A stretch of DNA of 64,000 bases from Geoalkalibacter halelectricus. GTDB lineage: Bacteria; Desulfobacterota; Desulfuromonadia; Desulfuromonadales; Geoalkalibacteraceae. The stretch is taken from assembly GCF_025263685.1 (NCBI RefSeq), contig NZ_CP092109.1, positions 620,001 to 684,000 on the forward strand, written 5' to 3'. Of the stretch, positions 53,209 to 60,317 are shown piece after piece. Under the pieces are notes generated by a model, which saw nothing but the letters and a program-made list of their open reading frames with translations, did no database searches and was not told the origin of the DNA. A program made the translations under genes and the position numbers. Numbering within the stretch: position 1 is the stretch's first letter; each line of letters begins with the position of its first letter.

Positions 53209-53526
53209 TCAAAACTTTTCACTATGGAGAATGATCGTCGTTCTCCACTGGGCCGCTCTTACATTTCGGCAGATCTGATAAATCTGATCGTGATTTGCCG
53301 CCCGTCGAGCCATGTCGCGGAGCTGGCGCCGGAAGTAGTCCTTGTCAATAACGCCACCAGGCCGCGGTACATAGTCCATTGCCTGACTGCAATTCTTGAT
53401 GCTTGAAAGCATTTCGGCTGTAGCCGCAAGAGTGCCGGCGTTCATGTTCCAACCATTCGCTTCTTGCCCGTAGATGCTGACGAGGATAGTCCTCAGGTCT
53501 TTTTTTTCACCCTCTGTAAGTTCCAT
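53209..53526 (-). CDS. Hypothetical protein
   Basis: 105 residues from the ATG at 53526, with GGGGG 6 bp before it. The product is soluble, mostly helical and charged, starting MELTEGEKKDLRTILVSIYG. No family is recognised. It lies 32 bp after the secreted protein at 53559 and may be co-transcribed. Base use is less GC-rich than in the housekeeping genes, which suggests transfer. Confidence 0.55.
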   Translation of the reverse strand: MELTEGEKKDLRTILVSIYGQEANGWNMNAGTLAATAEMLSSIKNCSQAMDYVPRPGGVIDKDYFRRQLRDMARRAANHDQIYQICRNVRAAQWRTTIILHSEKF

Positions 53527-53558
53527 GCGCGCCCCCATAGAAAAGCATTTAAAATCAA

Positions 53559-54227
53559 TTATTTCATTGTCACCGAGCCGACAATTTTCTTGAATTCATC
53601 AAAAGTGATGTCACGGGCATGGACCCGGACGTAGCATTCAGGACTTTCAGAGTCAAAAATGAAAGCCCTGGCACTGTCCTTAGACCGGATATCCTCCCAG
53701 AAGTACACAGTGAGAGACCCCTTGGTTGCGGTATAGACTGGATTGTCCTTGCCAAAGAACATCTGTTTTTCATCGATAGCCCAAAGCCATATCCAAAGGT
53801 CGTTAGGATCCTCGGGCCGCGAATCCTCGACAGTTTTGGTAAAGATGAAGCGCCCCGAATCAGCAACCGAGAAGTTGCTCTTCTGTGGCATTGGAACCCC
53901 TTCTACGCCCCCATACGTGGTCACCAGGCTAAAAACAAACAGGCTGTTATCCTGGCCAGCGACAAACACGTCTCCGCCCCATTGACGAGCGACACGTTTT
54001 GGCTGCGAGGGGAGGGCAAGGCTGAAGCGGTGCAGTTCCATGGTGAAAACACTTTCCTGCGGTGACGAAGGCCAATCGGTCATCTGCGCAGTGCGTAGGC
54101 AGCCAGGTTCTTCACACTCAGGAGGGTAGACAAGTTCCCCGGCGTATGAAGCCGAACCAAGGATAAAAAAAAGAATAAATCCAAAAAGTGATGCCCTGAA
54201 TGACCGAAAGCCATAGTGGATTCGCAT
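53559..54227 (-). CDS. Hypothetical secreted protein
   Basis: 222 residues from the ATG at 54227, seven bases after AGGAGG. Signal peptide MRIHYGFRSFRASLFGFIL...GSASYAGE. The mature part has a Cys pair near its start (PPECEEPGC) and is beta-rich, ending FDEFKKIVGSVTMK. No family is recognised. It lies between two decayed HIT-HNH copies and has lower GC than its surroundings, which suggests horizontal origin. Confidence 0.65.
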   Translation of the reverse strand: MRIHYGFRSFRASLFGFILFFILGSASYAGELVYPPECEEPGCLRTAQMTDWPSSPQESVFTMELHRFSLALPSQPKRVARQWGGDVFVAGQDNSLFVFSLVTTYGGVEGVPMPQKSNFSVADSGRFIFTKTVEDSRPEDPNDLWIWLWAIDEKQMFFGKDNPVYTATKGSLTVYFWEDIRSKDSARAFIFDSESPECYVRVHARDITFDEFKKIVGSVTMK

Positions 54228-54392
54228 ATTGCACCCTCCTGATGTTGCAAGAATTTCGTGAAATTGGCGTGGCCAACTCCCCAGAAAACCATATTGATTA
54301 ACGAGAACACGTATATAGCTTGGGGCTGTCCCCAGCGTCAACCCGATTCTGTTTACGTCGGGCAAAGTATCATTGCAAGTCCCCGTATTCAC

Positions 54393-54640
54393 GGCCTGCC
54401 CCTTTCGCAATCCGGATGCCTTCCAGAATAATCATCGCCAACGCCCATACCTTGGCCATTTCCGAGTTCGGCGTGTCGGACAGCTACACCGTAATCACCG
54501 CCCGCAACCTGATCACCGATCCCAATGTCCCCGGCCTGCTGTCGATGCTTTCGGGACGCGGTATCATCCTGCCAGTTGAGCGTGATCACTGGCCGGCGCA
54601 GGAATTTCTCGGCAAACATCGGCGGGCGTGGCGTCTCTGA
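54393..54640 (+). pseudogene. HIT-HNH copy 3, internally deleted
   Basis: The first part matches the start of HIT copy 2 (with one extra base). At about 54466 it jumps to HNH residue ~275 (GVSDSYTVITARNLI...) and runs to the HNH stop at 54640. About 1.1 kb of the module is missing. Repeat C follows immediately. Confidence 0.85.
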
Positions 54641-54914
54641 CCCCCCTCAATCCCCCCTATGCAACAGGGGGGAGGCAAGCATTTCGCTCTTCCCCCCTGT
54701 GACGCAGCCGGAGGGGCGCCAAGGGGCAGCGGAAAAAAACGGCAAATGTTTGAGACGCACGCCGAGTTTTTGCCGTTTCCGCTGAACCGCAGTGACCCGA
54801 AGGGCACCCGGCGATGCGAAGCGGCGGCGGGCAAGAAGTTGGGGGCGCCCTTTTTGTCCAACTTGTTGGGCGAGCAACAAGTTGGGCGGCGTGCGGGGCC
54901 GATACCCCGCGATC
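54641..54914 (+). repeat. Dispersed hairpin repeat, copy C (long form)
   Basis: Begins with the CCCCCCTATGCAACAGGGGGG stem after the HNH stop and includes the extra internal segment and the CCAACTTGTTG stem. Confidence 0.88.
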
Positions 54915-55035
54915 CTGAACCTACTCTATTACTTTGCACCAACGGCAATCATTTTTTGGCAATCTGTTGGTACAAAAAACTTGTACTACATTTATGCAAA
55001 AAATGGTAGATTGTCGGTACAAAGTGGAGAGAGCG

Positions 55036-55371
55036 ATGCGTGCTGCGAAAAAAGACCAATCCGTGTTTAACATGCTGAAATCTGAGCGAGACCGTTGCGT
55101 TGAGCTTGCCGAGCGTCTGCGTCGGGAAATCGACCAGTTCCCAAAAGGGTCTCTGGGGAAGCGCAAGGTCAAAAGCCAAGGCAAAGAGTACATTTACCCC
55201 TGCCTGCGCTACCGTGACGGGACCAAGGTGACCTATGAGCACCTTTCAAAACAGCAGGCCGAGGAAATCCAGCCGCTGCTGGAGCGCCGCAAGAAGCTTG
55301 AAAAGAGTCTCAGGGCTAATAAAAAGCGCATTGCGACCATTGATGCACTCCTGGTGAAAGGAGAGAAATGA
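55036..55371 (+). CDS. Small coiled-coil protein (DUF6788-like)
   Basis: 111 residues: MRAAKKDQSVFNMLKSERDR...LRREIDQFPKGS, a Gly/Lys-rich middle (GKEYIYPCLRYRDGTKVTYEHL) and a long C-terminal coiled coil (LLERRKKLEKSLRANKKRI). It resembles DUF6788-type proteins that often precede nucleotidyltransferase or transposase-like genes. The stop overlaps the next gene (ATGA). The upstream region is duplicated at 51091. Confidence 0.6.
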   Translation: MRAAKKDQSVFNMLKSERDRCVELAERLRREIDQFPKGSLGKRKVKSQGKEYIYPCLRYRDGTKVTYEHLSKQQAEEIQPLLERRKKLEKSLRANKKRIATIDALLVKGEK

Positions 55372-55538
55372 TGGAACTGAGCCTTCGTCCGTCTCCTTTC
55401 ATCGAACCAGTCGATACGCTGCTGCGCGAACTGAGCTGGGTTGGATTTTTTGAATATGACCTCTGTGGGAGTCAGGTCGACACTTTGATAGCCAATGCTG
55501 AAGAGTGTTTGCCGGGTCGGCCCGAGTCAACCCATTGA
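55368..55538 (+). pseudogene. Truncated downstream partner of the DUF6788-like gene
   Basis: 56 codons, starting MMELSLRPSPFIEPVDTLLR, overlapping the gene at 55036 by 4 bp. It stops abruptly, as if a longer gene had been cut. No family is recognised. Confidence 0.45.
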
Positions 55539-55629
55539 TTTTGTGAGGTCTTTTGGTTGTTTTTTGCCGATTTTAAGCGCATTCCAAGAGTCGAATCAGG
55601 CCTCTAAGGGCCAAACATCGAGGGCAGCC

Positions 55630-55974
55630 ATGGTCTTGTCAGAATTGGAAAAGAAGAGGGTCGAGAAGTTGTTGACCGCTTATTGCGAGAACAAAATACC
55701 GCCGGACCTCCGCGAGCAGATCCGGATCGAATACCGAATCCGCGGCAACGAGGTGAGCCTGTTCGAAAGCCGGCCGCACTGGCAGGGCGGCGGCGAGTGG
55801 ATCTCCATGAAGGTGGCCCGCTTCAAAAAGGATCCGAAGACCGAGACCTGGCAGCTCTACTGGGCCGACCGCAACAGCAAATGGCGGCCCTACCCGCCGC
55901 TGCCGTATCACCGCGATATCGAGAAGCTGCTGCAAGAGGTGGAGAAGAACGAAACCGGGGCGTTCTGGGGGTGA
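55630..55974 (+). CDS. DUF3024-family protein
   Basis: 114 residues. RIEYRIRGNEVSLFESRPHW, MKVARFKKDPKTETWQLYW and DRNSKWRPYPPLPYHRDIE match the R-P-x-W...W-x-L-Y-W-x-D-R-N-x-K-W pattern of DUF3024. The function is unknown. It is an intact frame between the truncated gene at 55368 and repeat D. Confidence 0.75.
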   Translation: MVLSELEKKRVEKLLTAYCENKIPPDLREQIRIEYRIRGNEVSLFESRPHWQGGGEWISMKVARFKKDPKTETWQLYWADRNSKWRPYPPLPYHRDIEKLLQEVEKNETGAFWG

Positions 55975-56033
55975 GAGGGGAGGTCAAGGTCTCGATCAAC
56001 GGTGCTTGTGGGTCGGACCAAAGTAAGTTCCCG

Positions 56034-56268
56034 CATTTCGCCCTTCCCCCTGTGACGCAGCCGGAGGGTCGTCAAGGGACAGCGGAAGAAAAACGGCAAA
56101 TGTTTGAGGCGCAAGCCGAGTTTTTGCCGTTTCCGCTGAACCGCAGCGACCCGGAGGGCACCCGGCGATGCGAAGCGTCGGCGGGCAAGGAGGTGGGGGC
56201 GCCCTTTTTGTCCAACTTGTTGGGCGAGCAACAAGTTGGGCGGCGTGCGGGGCCGCCTCCCCGCGATC
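56034..56268 (+). repeat. Dispersed hairpin repeat, copy D (long form, left end missing)
   Basis: Starts at the CTTCCCCCTGTGACGCAGC part, preceded by a GGTCGGACCAAAGTAAG motif, and runs to CCCCGCGATC. Confidence 0.87.
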
Positions 56269-56411
56269 CTTAATCGGGCGTAGGGTAGAGTAGGGGGGCA
56301 GGCTTCACCCTGCCCTCTACTCTACCCGATAAGCTTGCCCATCGATAACCTTGCACAGTTTTCCAATTTTCCATTAGCATTTCAGGCAGTTGCCTGCTAT
56401 AGTCCATAGCT

Positions 56412-56614
56412 ATGGAGAAGCGAACGGAAGAATGGCTCCGCCAATCGGATTATGATTTTGAGACCGCCGAAGTCATGTTCAACAGCGGGCGACAAATCTA
56501 TGCTGTTTTCATGTGCCATCTGGCTATCGGGATTTTTCTTCCGAGGTGGTCCGGGAAATCCTGGATCGAGGACAAGAGGTTATCACATGGATAAAGAATC
56601 AGTTGTTGCTGTAG
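56412..56614 (+). pseudogene. HEPN-domain protein with internal deletion and frameshift
   Basis: Starts MEKRTEEWLRQSDYDFETAEVMF and CHLAI as in HEPN proteins. It then jumps to the C-terminal end in another frame (SSEVVREILDRGQEVITW, stop at 56612). About half of the domain is missing. It overlaps the MNT gene, the normal order for such pairs. Confidence 0.8.
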
Positions 56615-56907
56615 TCGAGCAATTCATCCGTGAATTACAGGAGCGCGGCATTCGGCCGCAGACGGTGATTCTCTATGGCTCCCAGGCTGCGGGAACGGCA
56701 ACGGAGGCCAGCGATATCGATTTGGTGGTGATTTCGGAGAGTTTTTCTGGAAAAAATTACTGGGAACGCATCGATATCCTGACTGATGCAATCTATGCGG
56801 TTTACGCCCCGGTTGAAGCGGTTGCCATGACACCGGAGGAGTGGGCGGCAGGCGACTCCTCCATTGTCGATTATGCCGGCAAAGGGGAGGTTCTGTACGC
56901 CGCCTGA
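56587..56907 (+). CDS. MNT-type nucleotidyltransferase
   Basis: 106 residues. Motif VILYGSQAAGTATEASDIDLVVIS with both Asp residues, and a third acidic residue in VEAVAMTPEEW. The ATG at 56587 lies inside the 3' end of the broken HEPN gene. The antitoxin-like member survives while its toxin partner is destroyed. Confidence 0.85.
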   Translation: MDKESVVAVVEQFIRELQERGIRPQTVILYGSQAAGTATEASDIDLVVISESFSGKNYWERIDILTDAIYAVYAPVEAVAMTPEEWAAGDSSIVDYAGKGEVLYAA

Positions 56908-56913
56908 GGTTCC

Positions 56914-57089
56914 ATGCCTTGTCAAAGCAAGATACCTCCAGATATATCCTCACTAACATCCACGCATTGACAGCTTCCTTCGCCTATCCCGTCACCTCTG
57001 ACCACTCCCACATCATACCGCCCATGGAGCGCGATCACTGGCCGTCACAGGAATATCTCGGCGAACATCGGCGGGCGTGGCGACTCTGA
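56914..57089 (+). pseudogene. HIT-HNH copy 4, internally deleted
   Basis: Degenerate start of the HIT gene (YILTNIHALTASFAYPVTSDH), fused at about 57022 to the last ~20 codons of the HNH gene (ERDHWPSQEYLGEHRRAWRL, stop at 57089). It has lost more of the HNH part than copy 3. Confidence 0.83.
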
Positions 57090-57246
57090 CCCCCCTCAAT
57101 CCCCCCTATGCAACAGGGGGGAGGCAAACATTTCGCTCTTCCCCCTGTGACGCAGCCGGCGGGCAAGGAGTTGGGGGCGCCCTTTTTGTCCAACTTGTTG
57201 GGCGAGCAACAAGTTGGGCGGCGTGCGGGGCCGCCACCCCGCGATC
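57090..57246 (+). repeat. Dispersed hairpin repeat, copy E (short form with internal deletion)
   Basis: Starts after the HNH stop. It lacks the GGCACCCGGCGATGCGAAGCG segment seen in copies A to D and F, but the two stems are kept. Confidence 0.87.
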
Positions 57247-57425
57247 CTGAAACTTTCTGCTGAGGCGGTTATCGCCGAGGATTGAAACCTCAGGATGTTT
57301 CTGATGCCTGGATTTTCCGTTTAAATTGCCGTTGATCGTTCTCAGTATGGGTATTATAGTACTTCATTAGGGTACGTATGGGAGCCAACTTTTCCAACAC
57401 AATGAAGCGCTGACGTGAGTTTGCC

Positions 57426-57725
57426 ATGAAATCCGAGGACATATTTCAGACAATCAACAGACATCAGGGCGAACTTTCGGATCTTGGAGTACACCGTATT
57501 GGTTTGTTCGGCTCGGCCGTGCGTGGCGAGCTGAAGTCGGACAGCGATCTTGATTTTCTGGTGGAATTTCGCCGTGGCAAGAAAAATTACGATCGGTTTT
57601 TTGAATTGGCGGAATTGCTGGAAAGGCTTTTCGGGCGCAAGGTGGATCTGCTCACAGTTGAATCTCTTCATCCATCCCTGAGGCAACGGATTTTCCAGGA
57701 GGCCCGGTTTGAAACCATCCACTAG
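57426..57725 (+). CDS. MntA-like nucleotidyltransferase antitoxin
   Basis: 99 residues. HRIGLFGSAVRGELKSDSDLDFLVEF carries the GS-x-D-x-D motif; a further acidic residue is in KVDLLTVESLHPSLR. It is the usual MntA partner of HepT and is followed, with overlap, by a HepT gene broken by a stop codon. Confidence 0.9.
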   Translation: MKSEDIFQTINRHQGELSDLGVHRIGLFGSAVRGELKSDSDLDFLVEFRRGKKNYDRFFELAELLERLFGRKVDLLTVESLHPSLRQRIFQEARFETIH

Positions 57726-58047
57726 CTTCCTGGAGCATATCCTTGCCGAGACCGAATATTTGCTGAAAACGGCTCGTCCCCTCACCCTGGATGAATTCCT
57801 TGCCGATTAAACACTGAAGCGTGCTTTTGTGCGCAGTCTGGAAATCATTGGCGAAGCGGTAAAAAATCTCCCTGATGATCTGAAAATCCGTTATCCGGAC
57901 CTTGACTGGAGACGCATGGCCGGGACCCGTGACCGTCTGATTCATGGGTATTTCAGCGTTGACTTCGAGTTGGTCTGGGACATCATTCAGAATAAAATTC
58001 CACCCCTGGATGCAGGTATCCGTCAAATTATTTCTCAAGAAACCTAG
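57709..58047 (+). pseudogene. HepT-like HEPN toxin with ochre codon at residue 34
   Basis: TTG start six bases after AGGAGG. The frame LKPSTSFLEHILAETEYLL...LDEFLAD is interrupted by TAA (57808-57810). It then continues TLKRAFVRSLEIIGEAVKNL, GTRDRLIHGYFSVDFELVW, to a stop at 58045. The catalytic R-x4-H motif (RDRLIH) is intact beyond the stop. A Glu codon (GAA) is expected at the stop position. The final TAG is also the left edge of the MITE. Confidence 0.88.
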
Positions 58048-58211
58048 GAGGCTGTCGGACTATCCATGAGCCGGCTGCAAATCCGGCTGTTTGGCCCGGA
58101 TTCCAGCTCCTTTTCGGCACGTAGCTTCGGCTATGCACTCTCAAAGGAGCCAAAATCCGGACTCAAACATCCAAATTTTCGCTTCGGCCCGGATAGTCCG
58201 ACAGCCTCCTA
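58045..58211 (+). mobile_element. MITE, 167 bp, copy 2 of 3
   Basis: Same element as at 9454 (opposite orientation). It is flanked by CTAG on both sides, consistent with insertion at CTAG or at TA. It has perfect 21-bp terminal inverted repeats and no coding capacity. Confidence 0.92.
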
Positions 58212-58257
58212 GGATAGAACTGCCTTCAGTCACGACGCGACGAAATGCGCCGGTTCC

Positions 58258-58392
58258 TGCTCTCCCCCCTATGACGCAGCCGGAGGGCACCCGACGATGC
58301 GAAGCGTTGGCGGGCAAGGAGTTGGGGGCGCCCTTTTTGTCCAACTTGTTGTGCGAGCAACAAATTGGGCGGCGTGCGGGGCCGCCACCCCG
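58258..58392 (+). repeat. Dispersed hairpin repeat, copy F (diverged)
   Basis: Starts CCCCCCTATGACGCAGCC. Its hairpin has one change per arm (GTTGTGCGAG and CAAATTGG), so it is the most diverged copy. It lies downstream of the minus-strand ParE gene at 58447. Confidence 0.85.
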
Positions 58393-58446
58393 CTTAATAA
58401 AGTCTTTTTGTTGAGACGGTCATCGCTGGGGGTGCCCCCGGCAGCG

Positions 58447-58725
58447 TTATCGCTCCTCGCGAGTATGCCACAACCGGAGTACGTAGATGGTGAATCCCTG
58501 AATTTCGTAACGCATCTCATAATGCCCGACGAGAATTCGACGGACCTCGCGTGGCTCGAATTCTTCAAGTTTTTCGCCGAGGCGCGGGTTTGCCAACAAG
58601 CTGGTCGGGGCGCTGGTAAGCGCCTGCACCGTGCGCGCGGCCGCTTCCCGGTTGACTGGCGCCAAAAACTCATAAAGCCGCGCCAGGTCGGAAACCGCCC
58701 TGTTTGTCCACTTCAGCACAATCAC
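58447..58725 (-). CDS. ParE-type toxin
   Basis: 92 residues of the RelE/ParE fold: IVLKWTNRAVSDLARLYEFLA, NPRLGEKLEEFEPREVRRIL and GHYEMRYEIQGFTIYVLRLWHTREER. The last motif is the usual Y-E-I...I-x-x-L-R-L-W-H-x-R-E-x-R. The ATG overlaps the antitoxin stop (58722-58725). It appears intact. Confidence 0.92.
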   Translation of the reverse strand: MIVLKWTNRAVSDLARLYEFLAPVNREAAARTVQALTSAPTSLLANPRLGEKLEEFEPREVRRILVGHYEMRYEIQGFTIYVLRLWHTREER

Positions 58726-58991
58726 CGCGGCACAGGCAACGGCTTGTCGGTGCTCAAGCTTTCAGCCCAGGCCTGTACGGCCTGGTGGTCAATGACGCTG
58801 CCGTCATCGACGTCAGCCAAAGCCTCCCGGGTCAGGCGACTGCGTTCCTCTTCCTGTTCAACCCAGGCAGACAGCGCCTGCTTCATTATCCAGCCGCGTG
58901 ACCGATCAAGGCGGGCGGCCATCTGATCAATTTTTTCGGCCAATGGGATGGGCAGGTGTGCCGTAAAGACTTTTGTTCTGGTCTGTGGCAT
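58722..58991 (-). CDS. CopG/ParD-type ribbon-helix-helix antitoxin
   Basis: 89 residues. The ribbon-helix-helix is in TKVFTAHLPIPLAEKIDQMAARLDRSRGWIMKQAL. The acidic C-terminal tail (EEERSRLTREALADVDDG...) binds the toxin. It probably represses the pair and has an intact 4-bp overlap with parE. Confidence 0.9.
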   Translation of the reverse strand: MPQTRTKVFTAHLPIPLAEKIDQMAARLDRSRGWIMKQALSAWVEQEEERSRLTREALADVDDGSVIDHQAVQAWAESLSTDKPLPVPR

Positions 58992-59192
58992 GACTCAGCT
59001 CCTGTTTCGTTCCGTTATTATTATTTTTGAATCGTAACGATTAATAGTGATTGTGTCAAACATGGGACGTTGAGGGTGACAGGCCTCACTTTGACAATGT
59101 ATAGCAGTCACTCGTTGGTGGTGTTTGGGGTAAAATTGCGAGTGACAGAGGTTTCGCCGTCCCCAAGCGCCCTTTCACTTGGAAATCAGCCC

Positions 59193-59537
59193 ATGAATTT
59201 TGCAACCCTTCGCGCCTACCTCGCCGCCAAACCCGGCGCCGTTGAAGACTTCCCCTTCGACCACGTCACCCTGGTTTTCAAAGTCGGCGAAAAGATGTTC
59301 GCCCTGGTTGCCACCGACGTGGATCCCCTGCGCATCAACCTCAAATGCGATCCGGAGAAAGCGGAAATCCTGCGCGACTGCTTTCCCTCCGTCCTCCCCG
59401 GATACCATATGAACAAGCGCCACTGGAACACCGTCGTCCTGGACGGATCGATTCCCGACGAGGATGTGCTCGCGATGATCGATGATTCTTATGGGCTGGT
59501 GGTGCAGGGCCTGCCCAAGGCCAGGCGACCGGTGTGA
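59193..59537 (+). CDS. MmcQ/YjbR-family protein
   Basis: 114 residues, normal for the family. MNFATLRAYLAAKPGAVEDFPF, VTLVFKVGEKMFAL, INLKCDPEKAEILRD, PGYHMNKRHWNTVVLDG and the C-terminal DDSYGLVVQGLPK match the MmcQ/YjbR fold (CyaY-like, predicted DNA binding). The start is set by the family N-terminus. Function in the cell is unproven. Confidence 0.9.
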   Translation: MNFATLRAYLAAKPGAVEDFPFDHVTLVFKVGEKMFALVATDVDPLRINLKCDPEKAEILRDCFPSVLPGYHMNKRHWNTVVLDGSIPDEDVLAMIDDSYGLVVQGLPKARRPV

Positions 59538-59655
59538 GGAGGCCGTTGGTTTTGGGATCAGACCGAGTGTCTTACGGGTTGATTTTCGATGGTAAATTGG
59601 CGACTCCGCTACAGAATTCCTCTGAAAATCCCAATCAATAAGGAGGCGCCACCTT

Positions 59656-60210
59656 ATGCCCCGTATCCCATACTTGTCCAGTGATCTCCACGAACCGGCG
59701 GAGCTTGTCTCAGCGATCCGTGCCCGACGCGGCGGACGTCTGCTGCACCTGGATCGGATGCTGCTGCACAGCCCGGCGTTCGCCCGGGGCTGGAACGCCT
59801 TTTTGGGTGCTGTCCGCAGTGAACTGGATCTGCCTGCCCGGCTTCGCGAGCTGGCCATTTGCGCCGTCGCGGTGCTGAACGGGGCGGACTACGAGTTCGC
59901 CCATCACGCCCCGGAGTTTCTCAAGGCGGGAGGAACGCAGGCACAGTTGGCGGGGGTGCGGCGCATGGCTCAGGAAGATCCCGCGCCGCCGCTTTTCAAT
60001 GGTGTGGAGGTGGCAGTGCTGCGGCTGACCGCCGAGATGACCCGTCAGATCACGGTGAGCGACGCCACCTTCGCCGAGGTGCGGGCGGCGCTGGCCGATG
60101 AGCAGCAGGTGGTGGAACTGGTTGGGATCGTGGCGGCCTACAACATGGTCTCCCGCTTTCTGGTGGCGCTGCACGTCAGCCCTGAAGATTCCGCGGGAGC
60201 GACACGATAA
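59656..60210 (+). CDS. Carboxymuconolactone-decarboxylase-fold (AhpD-like) protein
   Basis: 184 residues, start ATG after AAGGAGGCGCC. All-helical CMD/AhpD fold: FARGWNAFLGAVRSELDLPARLRELAICAVAVLNGADYEFAHHAPEF has the R-E-L...N-x-x-Y-E-x-x-H-H pattern. The CxxC of peroxidase-type AhpD is absent (ICAVAVL), so thiol peroxidase activity is unlikely. The substrate is unknown. It stands convergent to the flavoprotein at 60318. Confidence 0.87.
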   Translation: MPRIPYLSSDLHEPAELVSAIRARRGGRLLHLDRMLLHSPAFARGWNAFLGAVRSELDLPARLRELAICAVAVLNGADYEFAHHAPEFLKAGGTQAQLAGVRRMAQEDPAPPLFNGVEVAVLRLTAEMTRQITVSDATFAEVRAALADEQQVVELVGIVAAYNMVSRFLVALHVSPEDSAGATR

Positions 60211-60317
60211 TCGATGCGGGGATGGTGCCTTGAATCTGCGCGGCGCTGGCATCGGTGGCCACCTCCCGCTAAAAGTGATCGGCCAGGAGGCTGGCCACTG
60301 CCGCAGGCGCAATACCT

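Noticed and set aside
50907-58392. Hairpin repeats as integron attC sites
   Set aside because: GTCCAAC and GTTGGGC fit the attC core pattern, but the paired segment is only ~32 bp, the usual inner boxes are absent, and no integrase is present.
50907-58392. Repeat copies as a CRISPR array
   Set aside because: Spacing is irregular (1-2 kb), units are 135-275 bp, and no cas genes are nearby.
50894-58414. Small frames inside the hairpin repeats (for example containing LFVQLVGRATSWAACG)
   Set aside because: They appear in every repeat copy on either strand, without ribosome-binding sites or conserved starts.
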